Counted from the first letter of the stretch, positions 33,881 through 46,545 are shown. The stretch: DNA of 64,000 nt from Craterostigma plantagineum (GCA_027422505.1 JAPQWV010000404.1:186001-250000), one strand, 5' to 3'. A program made the numbers and translations. Notes: a model not told the origin generated them from the letters alone.

Positions 33881-36172
33881 ATGGGTTGGTCGAGCTGCGG
33901 CCCCAACGGCACCGTCGACGACTCAAAATTCAACGAGCCCATGCCGTGGATCGGCCTATACATCGCCTTAGCTTCCTCCATCTGCGCGGCGGCCATGGCC
34001 GTCGACGCCCTCCACGGCTTCCGCTACAGAAAATTCTGGTTCCCCTGCAAACTCTTCGGAATCAACGCCACGACCCTAACCATCGTCTCCGTCGCCGTCA
34101 AGCTCTCCGTCGACCTCAACACCGCCATGCCTCGGCGCATCGATCAGCTCGCCAAGCTCAGCAGCAACGCCTTCCTCTGCACCGCGATCGGAAACTCCCT
34201 GCCTTCCCTGGGCACCATGGAGGCCGGCGAGATGACGGCGAACGTGGTTGCCCTGGGAATCCTCGTGATTACGGTAATCGTAAACGTCTGTATTCAATTG
34301 GGGACGGGCGTGATTTACCTCTTCTGCTTAGAGCACGTTGCCCTAATTTTCCTCATGGTGGTGCTATTTTTGCTGCTGATTTCATCCTCCCTGGCTATTC
34401 CCACCACGAAATACTACCTAGACGTCAAATTCAGGCAAAAGTATGCCATGGCAAACGATGAATGTGGCTCTGCTAAGTTCAACAGCAGCAGCAAAACTCC
34501 TCTCACTCAGAAATTGAAAGAGGATCTGACGAAATACTGGATGATGGCTCATACTTGCAACCCTCAGTTCGTCGTGGGCCGTTCTGCGACTTGCACAGCC
34601 TCGGGCGCGTTTTGCCTGCTCAGCACACTGACTTTAATGGAAGCAGTCGTTCGAAGCTACTTGGCACCATGGTGCTACAGCTTTTGCAGGGGAGAATCAG
34701 ATTATAAGTGGTCGATCGTCGTGGTTTTCGCAAGTCAGGTCATAGCAGTGGTTATAGGCACGATTGCTCCAGCCTCGAGATGGTTCATGGCGATCAAGTT
34801 TCGGTGCCCAAAGAAATCGAATTGGAAGAAATCTTTGAACGTCGAAATTACGAACGTGGAGCTTTATTGGATCAAGAAGCTCAAACAGTTGAAGGATTGC
34901 CCGTTAGAGCTGCAGTTTGGGGGAAGACATGGTAGAAAGATGGTGCACCTTGTGAAAGAGAAGGCCTTAGATTGCTGCATTTGGGTTCAGAAGGGAATGG
35001 TTGTGCTTAGCAAGTTTGTTAGGACGATCTCCATCGTTATCGTACACAAGCTGATCTTGACCAGAAATGGATGTAAGAAGCTCGTAGATCTGATTCGATG
35101 TAATAACTCGATTAGGGACGTCGAAACGAGCCCAGAATCCAGCAAAATTGACCTCAGCAACTACGTTCTCCATCTTCAGGGAGAAGAAGAACTGATCGAT
35201 CTGATGATGGAGCGAGACAGCGATTCAACCTGCCATTGGATCAAAATGGGTCGTAAGAAACAGCCCAGAAACCTCGTAAATCTGTTAGAAAAGCTGAATC
35301 CCGCGCGGGAATTCGAAGGCCTGAAGAGATTCGATTCGAACAAGGTTCGTTCCCTTCATGTCGAAGAGCCACCCAATAACTGGTCCCTCCCCATTGTGAC
35401 GCTGACTAGCATCGCAGTTGCAGTGAGCGGCAACGACGTTAACCGTGCACAAGAGCTCATAACGCTCGTTAACGAAGGGATTAAGTACATAAGAGTCGTG
35501 GAAAACAACCTTAACGTGAAGAGGGACTTGGTCAGAATCAGACGTACAGCAGATGTCGTATGGGCCGGCGTGGATCTTCACCATAGGTGGTTCAATTTCG
35601 ATCTTCGACAGATTTCAATCAAAGGAAAGAGCCCTAAAGAGGTAATTTCTCAACTTTCAGACGCTGCGAAGAACAAATTCAACAATCTAAGGAACACCGA
35701 AGCCTTTGCATGCTTAGTGGACGATCCCTCGACATGGCCTATCCCGAGCATTGCTGCTAACTCGATGTACAGGATATGCGAAACCCTTTTGCTGAACGAA
35801 GACAACATTATAAGTAGAGAATGTAATGAGACGACGTTTGAGAAGATTAAGTCAATGATCGTCGATATTATAGGCGCTTGTTTGACGAATTTGAAGGACG
35901 CAATTCTGATGAAATGCCATAAGAGCTCCATTGAAGAGAGGGAGGAATACATTAGAAATGCCATCGTACTTTTGGGAAAGACGGAGAAGATATTAGAGAT
36001 TCTCGGCACCGTGGAATTGCTTCCTTGCGCTGATAGAGAGGTGTTGGCTTGCATTAACGAATGGAGGGCTTTAGTCGTCGAGAAACGTAAGATGAGTTCG
36101 AAAAGTGATCAAAGCTCGAGTTTTAGAGAGGAATCGTCCTCTTCGTCTGACGTTTACCTCAATATTGACTGA
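33881..36172 (+). CDS. Uncharacterised plant multi-pass membrane protein, 763 aa, single exon
   Basis: An uninterrupted frame from ATG 33881. The start is supported by CCATGG-like context and by homology with the broken copy at 623. Six hydrophobic segments are visible at about residues 23-43, 57-77, 121-145, 147-173, 236-256 and 277-298. They are followed by a ~450-residue soluble region with conserved blocks (NYVLHLQGEEELIDLM, NPAREFEGLKRFDSN, EPPNNWSLPIVTLTSIAVA, PSIAANSMYRICE, FEKIKSMIVDIIGACL). The tail is Ser-rich. The broken copy shares all these blocks, so constraint covers the whole protein. I do not recognise a domain of known function. It is the only working copy of the pair in this window, and W-boxes in its promoter hint at stress control. 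Confidence 0.9.
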   Translation: MGWSSCGPNGTVDDSKFNEPMPWIGLYIALASSICAAAMAVDALHGFRYRKFWFPCKLFGINATTLTIVSVAVKLSVDLNTAMPRRIDQLAKLSSNAFLCTAIGNSLPSLGTMEAGEMTANVVALGILVITVIVNVCIQLGTGVIYLFCLEHVALIFLMVVLFLLLISSSLAIPTTKYYLDVKFRQKYAMANDECGSAKFNSSSKTPLTQKLKEDLTKYWMMAHTCNPQFVVGRSATCTASGAFCLLSTLTLMEAVVRSYLAPWCYSFCRGESDYKWSIVVVFASQVIAVVIGTIAPASRWFMAIKFRCPKKSNWKKSLNVEITNVELYWIKKLKQLKDCPLELQFGGRHGRKMVHLVKEKALDCCIWVQKGMVVLSKFVRTISIVIVHKLILTRNGCKKLVDLIRCNNSIRDVETSPESSKIDLSNYVLHLQGEEELIDLMMERDSDSTCHWIKMGRKKQPRNLVNLLEKLNPAREFEGLKRFDSNKVRSLHVEEPPNNWSLPIVTLTSIAVAVSGNDVNRAQELITLVNEGIKYIRVVENNLNVKRDLVRIRRTADVVWAGVDLHHRWFNFDLRQISIKGKSPKEVISQLSDAAKNKFNNLRNTEAFACLVDDPSTWPIPSIAANSMYRICETLLLNEDNIISRECNETTFEKIKSMIVDIIGACLTNLKDAILMKCHKSSIEEREEYIRNAIVLLGKTEKILEILGTVELLPCADREVLACINEWRALVVEKRKMSSKSDQSSSFREESSSSSDVYLNID

Positions 36173-37592
36173 CGTTTTCTCCCTTGTTGAGAGCTGTATT
36201 CACTCCGAACGATTGAATGCTAGTAGAGTGATCTACTGAGCTGTTCTGCACCCCTGTAAATTTATCTCGAGTAATGGAAACATTTCCAAAAAAAGTTCAT
36301 TTCTTGCTTATGCAAGTTTTTTCCCCCTTCTCTTTTGTGTTTTTTTTTTTTCCTCTTTTTATTGATCACTAGTAGTTGAGTAGATTCTATACATGTTGCT
36401 TCCATATGTAGTTAGTCGTAAAAAGTATTAAGTAGATGTATCATGATAAACTGGAATTTCTTGTTCACGTACATTTTGTCCCCTTTCTCTTCTCTTTTTT
36501 TTTTTTTTTCTCTTAATTCTTGAATGTCGTTAATTGTCTGTAGTTGTTATTTACCTATTCTAATCACCAACAGATAATTTGCTCACACTTGCACACTCTT
36601 GCGCTATTACAGAATCAATTCTTCACCTGGTTATTCTATGTGAAATAATAACATTGGCAAATTTGTGCTATAATTAAAAACCACGTTACAAATTTTTTGT
36701 TCTTTTATCCTGCTTTTCTCTTTATGCATATATGTGAACTAATAATATATCTTTATTGAGATTGAAACTTGAGGTAACACAGTCACATCTTTGGATTAAA
36801 TTTATGGTGTATCTCAATTACCATTCAATATTCATGGCGTTCTTGAGTATCTTTATGATGCTAGACGAATCATCGCCAACCCTTTTCGCGTAAGTGTTTG
36901 TGTTCTATAAAATCAACGCATGTTTAAACGCTGTAAGAATCGTTCGAAGCGTTAACTCAGTGAAAATCCGGTGAATCACTACCATATTTGATTCACCGGG
37001 TTCTCAAAAGTATTATCCCTTTTTTTCTCGAAAAGATTAAGCTTTCTTATGTCTGATATTTGATGAAGCATAAAATTTAGTACTTGATATGATTTTATCT
37101 CCTTGACGTAAAGAAGACCAATAACAAACTCGATAAAAAGCAACAAATTTCAACCATGTCAACAGTCTCACTTTGAGGAGTTCGGTTTACTACTTGGAAA
37201 ATGTAAGTTTTCTTTTTTTTCCAAGGAAAGGAAGGGAAAAGAACACTAAAACCTTACAATGAAAGACAAAGCAGCAGAAAACTTGTACCCATCCACGCAC
37301 TTGAATCCTGAAAAAATACACTGATATAATTAAAGCAAAACCTCTTTTCAGATGGAAATGGAAACAAGCACAGCCCAGGCACATTCTCTCTCTCTCTCCG
37401 TGTGCGTAACAACAACACAAAACCCACAAGATTAACGAACCAAAAGAACAATCAATCAAGGAGTTTTAATCAAATGTTCAAGAGTGCAAAGTGTTGGTTC
37501 AGATGTGGTCGAGGTCTCCTAAATCTCGATCTATCGAATTTTAGGATATAGAGACAAACGACTCACCTAATTAGATTTCCAACAAGCCAAAA
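36173..37592. other. Gap between convergent genes
   Basis: 3' flanks of the 763-aa gene and of the CCHC/KH gene. Poly-T tracts lie near 36340 and 36495. No further gene or element boundary recognised. Confidence 0.5.
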
Positions 37593-39731
37593 TCAGTACC
37601 GATGATAATAAGGTTTGCCAAAGTCGTCGCGCCTCTGACGATGCAAGTCGTCGTAAGTGTCGTGGGATCTTGAAGAAGAAGTATAATTAGGGCCGTTGCT
37701 CGGATACCTGAGTCTCGAGTGTACATTGGTTGTCCCAGAATAAGATTGATTACCCGCAGAAGTATCGAATTCTTGATAATTCGGCTGCTTGTAACCACTA
37801 CCAAATCCTGGAGAAGTAATCTGATGGTGCAGTTGTTGCCTATTTTGGGCCTCTAGTCGTAGAAACCCGTCCCACATATTTGCATGTGTAGCCTTCAGCG
37901 CACCCACTTTTTTTATGTGATTATCCCTTAGTTCACGAAGAGCCTATAAATTGATATATCCCCACAACCATTAGCTCATTGACCCCAACCAAATGAGAGC
38001 AGGCCGTGCTTAATAAATCATTAGTTTTTTAATAGATCCCTTATCAGCAGCATATTAATGAAGACCAAGCAAACACAGTGGCATTAACAACAATGATTAG
38101 TCTATAACATGCTAAGCACAAAAAGAGAAAGAAAGAAAGAAAGAATGACAAACTAACCTCACGATGCTTGGCGTTTTCCTCATCCACTTCTATGTCCCGA
38201 ATTCTTGCAAGCTCTGCAGCTTCCCTGGTATATTGTAACTCTAACTCCTCTAATGTTTGGGGAAAGGAGAGGTAGTTAAATTCTGACAAACGCTCGTTAG
38301 ATACTCCAACTTTGTCATTATTCCACTCGTTCGTTCTGTACCCATCTCTGTTCTGAATCTGGCTTTCGTACGAACCGTAAGAATTTCCAGTGTAAGATGG
38401 ACGAGCAGGAGACTTTGAATCGCCTGAGCGACCTCTAACTCTATCTCCACCATTACCATAAGCTTCACCAAAGGAAGATCGTGTTAGGTACATCGTCATG
38501 GTTGCAGCTTTATCATTAGCTTAAATTTTCTCAATGAACCCAATTGCAGTGACTTCATATTCTTTCTTTATGTAAAATTCATTTGACGAGACCATCCTTT
38601 TCAAACAAAACCACCATGAAAGCAACTCAGAACCAACTTACCTCTTGAGCGTTAGAACTTACCACTTGCGGCAGGAAACAACCAGCAATACAGTAAAAAC
38701 AGACCATCTAAAGAGCAGTGCTGCAACAGGGCTTTGAAAGTCTTCTACATAGACGTAAGAATGAAGGTCATGCGTAAAAGTGGTAACCTACCTTGAGGGA
38801 TGCGGCTTGATAATTTTTCTAGATCTTCACGGACATGGTCTTCAACAACTTTCTCTTGTCTTCCATATCTATGAGAAATATGTGCATTACTTTGAGGGCT
38901 GGGATAAGATCTTCTGGAGTCAGATCGCCCTAGCCGAGAGGAAACAGGACTTCTACGTTCAACTGATCTGGACTGTATTGGAGAGCTACGAGAACTTCTA
39001 CGTACACCCTCGTCGGGGAATTTATTACTACTCTTACTTTCGCCTGCTTCTTTAACTTTGTGGACAGCATCAACTCCCTTTCTCAGAATTAGCCGGTCCT
39101 TGCCACTTACTATGATAAATTTTTCTTCTATTTTAATTTTGCAACCAATATCTTTCTCGATTTTGCTTACCACATCCGCTGAAAATAAAGATTTTACATG
39201 AGGATCTCTTGCAGGAACTCTTTCAAAAAAATCTTGTGATTTGCGATTAGCTCCTAGAGTAGATGGACAACCCTGAAAATAAAGATTATCTTACCAAATG
39301 TCCAAGAGAAATTTTCGGTGTTTCAGATATATTAGGAAGCACACACTAGCAGTGAATAGGCTCTATGTGCACGCCACCATATCAAAATAATATCCACCCA
39401 GGGGCAGGGACAAGTTTGAAGATACCTGAGTAAAGTGACCAGATTCACCACATATCTTGCAGATCATCTCCTCCTCTTTCTTCTTCTTCCAGTTCCTCTC
39501 TGTGGCCTTGGATTTAGCCTCCCAAAACTTAGCTTCTCTGCTAGTAAAATCTGTCGGCACAGCATTAGGGTCATAGGTTTCCTGGTCTTCCTCCACATTT
39601 TCATGAGATCTCTTATTTGTTGTTGCTTTATCCTGAACATCGGCAGCATTAGAACGCACAGGTCCAGTATATGCTTTATAGATGTCACTGAAATCATCGT
39701 CCTCAACATCTAAGTCCTCTTTAGTTGACAT
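37593..39731 (-). CDS. CCHC zinc-knuckle and KH-domain protein, four coding exons
   Basis: Coding exons 39731-39426, 39272-38792, 38462-38158 and 37944-37593. Start is ATG 39731 (MSTKEDLDVEDDDF). Order of features: acidic N-terminus, Lys-rich helix, a CCHC knuckle split by intron 1 (CKICGESGHFTQ then GCPSTLG), a KH-like domain (VVSKIEKDIGCKIKIEEKF, IIVSGKDRLIL), an Arg/Ser-rich linker, a coiled-coil-prone helix (LEELELQYTREAAEL) and a Gly/Tyr/Ser-rich tail. Such proteins bind RNA in the nucleus; the exact role is unknown to me. An upstream non-coding exon ends at 40485 (AG|GTGACG). One problem: exon 4 has a T7 run (plus strand, 37908-37914) that puts the conserved start (ALRELRD) and the rest of the exon (VGALKATHANMW) in different frames. 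A6 on the coding strand would restore it. Confidence 0.8.
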
Positions 39732-40570
39732 GGTGCCTTACCAACTATACCTGCTTTGACCAGTGCTAGAAAACATCAATTATAGAACATCGATCAGTTA
39801 AGAGGAATTAAAGTAGACATGGAAACAGTGACGTGAAAAGAAACCATCAGAAGAAGTTTTCCAATCTTGGAATATACTTAGTAAGCATTGCAAAACAACC
39901 AAAACCAACACGAACAGGTGCAGTGCAACATATGAAAAAAATCCAGTTAAAATGGGCTTAATTAGCACGTGAACGTAACAGGAGGGACTGAAACTCAACA
40001 CATTGTTACATTACATCATCATGAAAAAAATCCCCACTTAACTATCCTCCACTGAAAGAGTATGCTATAGCACTATATGCATATCCGTAAGATCTCAGCC
40101 ATAATAATATCACATAATCAAATCAAAATCAACGCCGGGCACAAGTACTCCGTAAAAACTCATATGCCCTACCTATCCGCTTAGCTATCAAAAACGAACC
40201 GAAGTCACAAAATGAGCCAGAAAATAAGCGAGGGAGAACTGAAAGATAAGAATCAACTATACAAAAAATTTGTCGAACGAAATTTGGCTTATACAAGAAA
40301 TAGGACGAGCTTAAACGATTTTATCCAGTGAACGAACCGCGAACAGAAAAACAGGCGTATCTGGATTACCCTATCCCAATCGAGAACAACGGCAAACTCA
40401 ATCTATCGTATGATTGGCATTAAGCACATGGATGATAGAAACACAATACAGAAAACAGAAGGAAAATCACAACAGATTCGTCACCTGATGCTACGGAGTG
40501 AGCAGAGCAGCGACGCCGCGAGAAAATGCGAGTCAAAGGCGAGGATGAGCTTAGCAGCCTAGGGCTTGTG
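39732..40570 (-). other. 5' leader and leader intron of the CCHC/KH gene
   Basis: A non-coding exon at about 40570-40486 and an acceptor near 39770 (TTTTCTAG on the minus strand) are inferred from splice sites. The exon end is not confirmed by any transcript. Confidence 0.45.
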
Positions 40571-40765
40571 TCAATTCCACGGCCCTTAAATTTCATTATT
40601 TTATTTAATATTTAATAACTTTTCTTTATCAAAAATAGAAACTAGTTTTTAAAATATTATTTAGAAAAATTCCCACTTGATAATTTACCTGGATTTCAGC
40701 GGATAACTCTGAAGTACTCTCAGACGGTTTGAATTGAAGAAACAGAGAAAGGATAACAATACTTC
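40571..40765. promoter_or_regulatory. Shared divergent promoter of the CCHC/KH gene and PEX19
   Basis: Under 200 bp separates the probable 5' end of the minus-strand gene and the ATG of PEX19, so one interval must hold both promoters. No clear TATA box. Confidence 0.5.
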
Positions 40766-42678
40766 ATGGCTGATGATCACTCCCAGGATTTAGACCAACT
40801 CCTCGACAGTAATTTGACAAAGCCCTTCTTTGTTCCCAAAAATATTTAATGGTTTTTGGATAATTTGCCTATTTTCTTTGCTTGTTTGCTCAGATATTAT
40901 TTCTCATTGCAGGCGCTTTGGATGATTTTCAAAGTCTTAAGCTCAACTCTTCTGCTCAGAGGTAGATAGTTTTCCCCTAAATTAGACCTTGATCATGTAG
41001 TTCTGTCGAATTTCGTTCGCCCTATATATATATATATTTTTTTTGGGAAGATGGATCGTGATATTCGTTTCTATGAATTTGGTTAAATTAAAATTGTTGG
41101 TGACAGTCGTGATGATGTTGAAAAGAACAAGGAAGAGAGTTCTGCACCACAATTGGAAAATGTGAAAGGATTAGGGTTAGGCTTGCCTGATTTGAACAAT
41201 AAGAGAAAGGGCAAGCATAAGATAGCCCACCCAGTGCTTAAGCAAGATTCTCACATCTCCGAGGCGCTTGATAAGCTTAGGGAGCAAACCAAGGAAACGG
41301 TTAAAGGGTTAGAGGCTGCGACTGGAGCAAAACAACAGGCGAAGATGGGTAATGAAGATATTTTTGGTGAAGACCCAATGATTGAAGATTGGGTAAAGCA
41401 GTTCGAGGAACTCGCTGGGTCTCAGGTTTGCAGTTTTCTTTTTAATGATTGAATTCATTTGTACGATTTGTGTTGCTATATTAATTTGTGTGATGGTTGG
41501 TTTGCATAGTGTTTACCTTTGTGGGCTCATGTGGTAAAACATATTTGTTATAAGAGGTGTGAGTAGTCGCGTTACTTTTTATGCTGAGGGTGAGTTGATT
41601 GCAAACGTATGTGGGATCATTAGATTGCAAAAAACAAGCATGTTCTTATAGCATTTCTGTGTTGTGTTGGGTCTAGATGTGGTATGTCTCGAGAAATCTT
41701 CGAAGCTTGGAAATTCTCGCCTGTGAAATTTATATTCCCAAAGCATGTAGAGGGAATATTTTGAATTTGAATTGAATCTCCTTGACATCTCTTACATCTA
41801 TGTGGATATGGCACTCGTGAAAGATCAAAATAATTATTTTTGCAAACAGTTTACTTGTGTTTCTTAGTTAAACATGCTCAATAATCGTTATATCAATAAC
41901 TGGCAATTCGAGTTGTTTCTCTCATCATGCTATCTTCTTTTACCAAACTTGCATAGTTTCTGTAATCCTTACTGAGGTTAAAGAAAGAGATTAAGGCAAA
42001 AGATTAGACAATCAATTTTCGTTACACTTTAGATGATATGATACTATGGGCGTACTCCTTGCAAGTAGTAGGGTAGACACATGAGATGCCGAAGTTTGTA
42101 TTTAGCTAGCTACATCTGGTAAAATTAATGTCAATGTCTCATATAGTTTCTGTGACTTAGTGACATCTCTTGCTTATTTTCTTTTTTTACTCTGCTACGG
42201 TCAATGGCAATATCTTTACATTTGCAGGATATGCAATCGATAGTAGAGACCATGATGCAGCAGCTTCTATCGAAGGAAATCCTCCACGAGCCCATGAAAG
42301 AAATAGGCGAACGATACCCTAAATGGCTTGAGGAGAACAAACCAAAGCTAACAAGCGAGGAATACGCTCTTCATTCCCATCAGAGCGAGCTTATAGAAGA
42401 ACTGAACCAAATTTACGAATCCGAGCCCGAAAACTTCAACAAGATAGTGGAGCTCATGCAGAAAATCCAAGAATGTGGTCAACCTCCTAACGACATTGTG
42501 CAACAACTGGGACCCGAGTTCGATCTGTCTAGCCTCGGACAACTGTGAGTTCCATCCTAGTTTCCTTTCTAACAGTGCATCATTCTTTGCTTTGATACAA
42601 ATGTTTTTTCTTTCCTCTCATGTTTCGTCCAGGTCGCCAGAGATGTCAGATTCTCCACAGAACTGTCGTATTATGTAA
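40766..42678 (+). CDS. PEX19: Peroxin 19, import receptor for peroxisomal membrane proteins
   Basis: Exons 40766-40808, 40913-40961, 41107-41425, 42228-42544 and 42633-42678 join in phase at GT-AG sites to give 257 residues, the usual plant PEX19 length (~250). The N-terminus ([20 protein letters not shown]) is the PEX3-binding helix. The middle has the [14 protein letters not shown] helix. The C-terminal half is the cargo-binding domain ([50 protein letters not shown]). The last exon encodes [14 protein letters not shown], a CaaX farnesylation motif. PEX19 binds newly made peroxisomal membrane proteins in the cytosol and delivers them to PEX3. No lesions. Confidence 0.95.
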
Positions 42679-43004
42679 GGGAAGGAAAAATGCCATACTT
42701 TTTTCTCTCATTAAGATGTCATGTTTTTATCATCTTCCCATGACATTATTTGTTTTCAGTCAGATGTTCACTTCTTGATGGTTATAGTTGCATCACATGT
42801 TCATCATCTTTTGCTTAGATTGTTATACCAATAGGAGAACCAACAAAAGAATCCTCTTTCAAATGTATTGTATTGTATACATGACCCTTTCCTAGTCTAA
42901 GTCCAAGAAACCAAACCCTTGGCCGACATGACTTCAATAGATTCTTCTCTATCATCTGATCTTTCGAAAACCCTAATAAATCTTGGAGGGCGAATTCCCC
43001 TCGC
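42679..43004. other. Gap between PEX19 and the GT8 gene
   Basis: The 3' ends of both convergent genes. No other feature recognised. Confidence 0.5.
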
Positions 43005-43961
43005 CTACCAACCTCGGCAATAACGAATCCCTTTCGAGTGAAGAAAGAATCCTAACAAAGGCCCCCAGACGAAACGCGCGCAGCAAAATGCATAGCCAAA
43101 TACCCAAAGCGCCCTCACTACCCCATCCGAGTACCAAGGATAAGCCATCACCACGAGCGACCCGAGGATCCCGAGCCAAGGTACCAAGAGGGTCAAAACG
43201 GGCAACAAAAAGGCGTTGACGGCCACGAATGAAAGAGACAAAGCTCTGAGCAAGTACACCGACCATCCTATGATAGGATGGATAGTGCAAGGAATGAAAA
43301 AAAGTGGGACAACATAAGCTGCGAAAACGCACCATACAGCTATGAGTTTGAACGCTGTCTGAGCGAAGAATGCGCCTTTTCTTCGCGGCGATGGCATAGC
43401 TTGGATAGGCTCGGGCGGCCCAAGTGGGCCACGCCCATTATTCCAAGGTAGAGTAAGACTTGCATCCATATGATGGGCATTTCTGAGCCATACCCGAGAC
43501 TTTCGAGTCGTTGTTCGTGCCATTGAAGGCCCAGTGGGAGGACGGGCCAAGACCACCAGTACTAAGGTTTGAGCCACGGAGCGCTGGGGAAGGTTATTAC
43601 GCTGTTCGCACTGCAAGGGACGCTCCATCGTAGCTTTAGATCTGAAGCGAGGGAAAAAAAAAGGTTATTATTCGTAGGCGAAGATTATTTATTAAGGGTT
43701 GGCGCAGTTAGGGCGATATGTCGATTTGGTGCTTACAGTAGTAGGAAGCGTCCATCTGATAGCCGAGGGGAAGCCTGTAGAGCCCGTTGAGCCTCGTCCC
43801 GTTGGGCGGAGCGTGGAACATGGGCTGGTCGAGCAAGTCGGGGAAGTAGCCGCCGATGAAACCCTGGTCCGCGCCATCGGGGTTCGATCTCCCGTTTTGC
43901 AGTTAGTGCATCATGTCGTCGAAGACTTCCATCGATGGCTAAAATCACAAATTTCACCTTA

Positions 43962-43963
43962 AG

Positions 43964-44017
<54 letters not shown>
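43962..44017. repeat. (AT)n microsatellite in GT8 intron 2
   Basis: About 55 bases of TA repeats just upstream of the exon 3 acceptor. Confidence 0.95.
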
Positions 44018-44669
44018 TCCAGGACCCTGGAGTATTCACTCTCAATCGACTATGAGTTTGTGCTACACATTCCGATGATGAAACCAATGTTTTAAAAAGC
44101 GTGAAGCGCGATGCGACGCGTCTTGCCTCCGGAAGCACATAACGTAAATAGCGTAGCGCATTGCGTGGGTATTTCGATCAAGTAAATTTCAATACAAAAA
44201 AAATTTAATATAACGGAAATTTGTTATATTATAGCTTATATCTCTAATAATATATCTAATTTACTTCATTGATTTCTCTATTTATTATAAATAACCAAAG
44301 AAATAGATAGATATAATAAAAAGTTAATCAATAAAAACTAAAAGATAAAAAAAAAAAAAAAAAAAAAAAACTGAAAACCCGTTAAAGAAGAAAGAAAAAT
44401 AAGGTAACGGGTAGTTTCTGTCTCCAATTATTGTTCCATAAATATAATACTAGTTTATTACTATTTGTGAGTTGACAAGCATGCCAAAGTTACCGGCGGA
44501 CAGACCAAAAGTCGGTCAACTTCGGCACTAGATAGGACAAAATGATAAAACAAATAGATAAATAAAATAATAAAAAATCATGCTAAATAAATCGCTCGAC
44601 GTCGCGTTTTTAGAAAATTATACGCTAAGCGCGCGTTGGAACGCTTTTGAAAACACCGGATGAAACTAA
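44018..44669. other. GT8 intron 2 sequence
   Basis: An A-run lies at about 44347-44370. No gene or bounded element recognised. Confidence 0.4.
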
Positions 44670-45401
44670 GAGCATCTCCAACCGAGCTGGAAAACTCAAA
44701 AAAATCATAAATTTACTCCAACTGATACCAAAAATCAATCCCAAAATGGGATTTTTAATTTCTCTCACTTAAAAAAAACGCATCTATGCGTTCTGATCAG
44801 TTATTATGCGATGAGATTTCTTAATTTGCGCTGAAGTCCTGAAATTTATCTTTCTCTTGTATATTTTCGTCAGAAAAAAACTCATGAATGACAGATGATG
44901 GAGTAGATATGTCAGAAAAATGTCAAAAAGGTAGATCAAGAAAAATGTGTCAGAAATATTTTAAGAGGCCGAACAAGAAGAAAGGGGTATTTTGGGAAAA
45001 TGGCCATTGATGAGCTGTGCAAAGCTGATGAGTGATGGCGTATGGTATGAAAAGAGCAGTCAAGTAAAGCGGCCGAACCCTTTTTATTCTGTTTGTTCTT
45101 TTTTTTTTTGGATTTTATTTTCATTATTTTCATCTAATTGTATCTAGGCTTTTATATGTATAAAACTTTTTCTATTATTAACCTTATTAATGTTTTGTGA
45201 TTAAATCGAAAATAGTTTATTTGTAGTCTAATTTGTAAAGTCATAAAATATATGGGCAGTATTAAAATTAGTATGAAAGTAAATATTACAAAACAGTCTA
45301 TTGAGTTTGAGAATGAGTTGATCGGTTGGAGAAGAATTACTGCATTTTGAGTTTGAGAATGCGTTTGAGTTTGAGAATGCGTTTCTCAGTTGGAGATGGT
45401 C
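44670..45401. mobile_element. Tourist-like MITE, copy 2
   Basis: 732 bp, GAGCATCTCCAACCG to GTTGGAGATGGTC, flanked by TAA at 44667-44669 and 45402-45404. Confidence 0.85.
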
Positions 45402-45581
45402 TAATCTATAGGGATCAGACGATTATGTTCTTACACATTCCGATGATGAAAGTAATCTCTAGGGATTAGATGATTATGTTCAAAATTCACATAATTCGAT
45501 GATCATAGGGTTTGAAGCTACGACCTAAGTGGTGAAATATCACCCTCTCAAGCCACGAGGCAAATCCTATGTAGACATCTC

Positions 45582-45621
<40 letters not shown>

Positions 45622-46027
45622 CCAAAGGGCGATGGTGAGTATAAACTTCTTTTTGGTCAGTCAAATAGATAGTCCTTTTTACAATTTTACCCTTAATATT
45701 ATATAACCTATTACTAATATTAAATTTAAAATAACTTGATATATTTGTACATACATTGATTGTGCTGAATATACTAGTATATATAGTAATTTGGGAATCC
45801 CGACTTTTTCATAGTAAAATAAAACCAAAGGCTGATTGATTCCTGCAAACTATGTAAATCAGGTAAGTAAGACATAATCATGTGACAAGCTCCTTGAGAT
45901 CTGACCTACTTAATATCATGTGACATCGGTCTGGATCACAGGCTAAAACCTCATTGGCTTCGTCTCAATTACGTTATTAAAATGTAAGAAAGGAACACGT
46001 AGATAAAAAATAATGAGCAGTAAATAC
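45402..46027. other. GT8 intron 2 remainder
   Basis: An (AT)n tract lies at about 45582-45616. No gene. Confidence 0.5.
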
Positions 46028-46480
46028 CTCGAGTACGAAAAGGCCTGTGTGGAAGATGCACAAATTGATGAAGACCGCGCAGAACTGGCCGCACTGGAAA
46101 AGCTCATAGGTCTTTCGGAGGAATAGGTTGTCGGCGTCGACCATGACGACTCGATCGTAGCTCACGAGCTTCCATGCGTAGAGCTTGTTTAGGGTTAGCT
46201 TGAACCTCCACGGCGAGTCCTCGTCGGCTACGTATGGGTTCCTTATGTTTTCGACGCGTACACCTTCGCGCCGTCTTCTTCTTGTCTAAAAAAGAAAACA
46301 AAAACACCAAAAAAATTAAAAGACTAAGATCATAAAAGAGACCTCAATAAAATTTGATGTTTTTAGTGGGTGAGATTTATTTATTTTTTTAATTTTTAAT
46401 TTTCTAGTTGTCAAAAGATACGTTGACAATGTTGCAGGCCATGTAGATTTGGCTTCATTACATGTGGGCAACTCCGTTTC

Positions 46481-46545
46481 TAGGGATGGCAATGATCCCC
46501 GCCCCCGTCCCCGCGATGCATTCGGGGACGAAATCGTCCCCGTCC

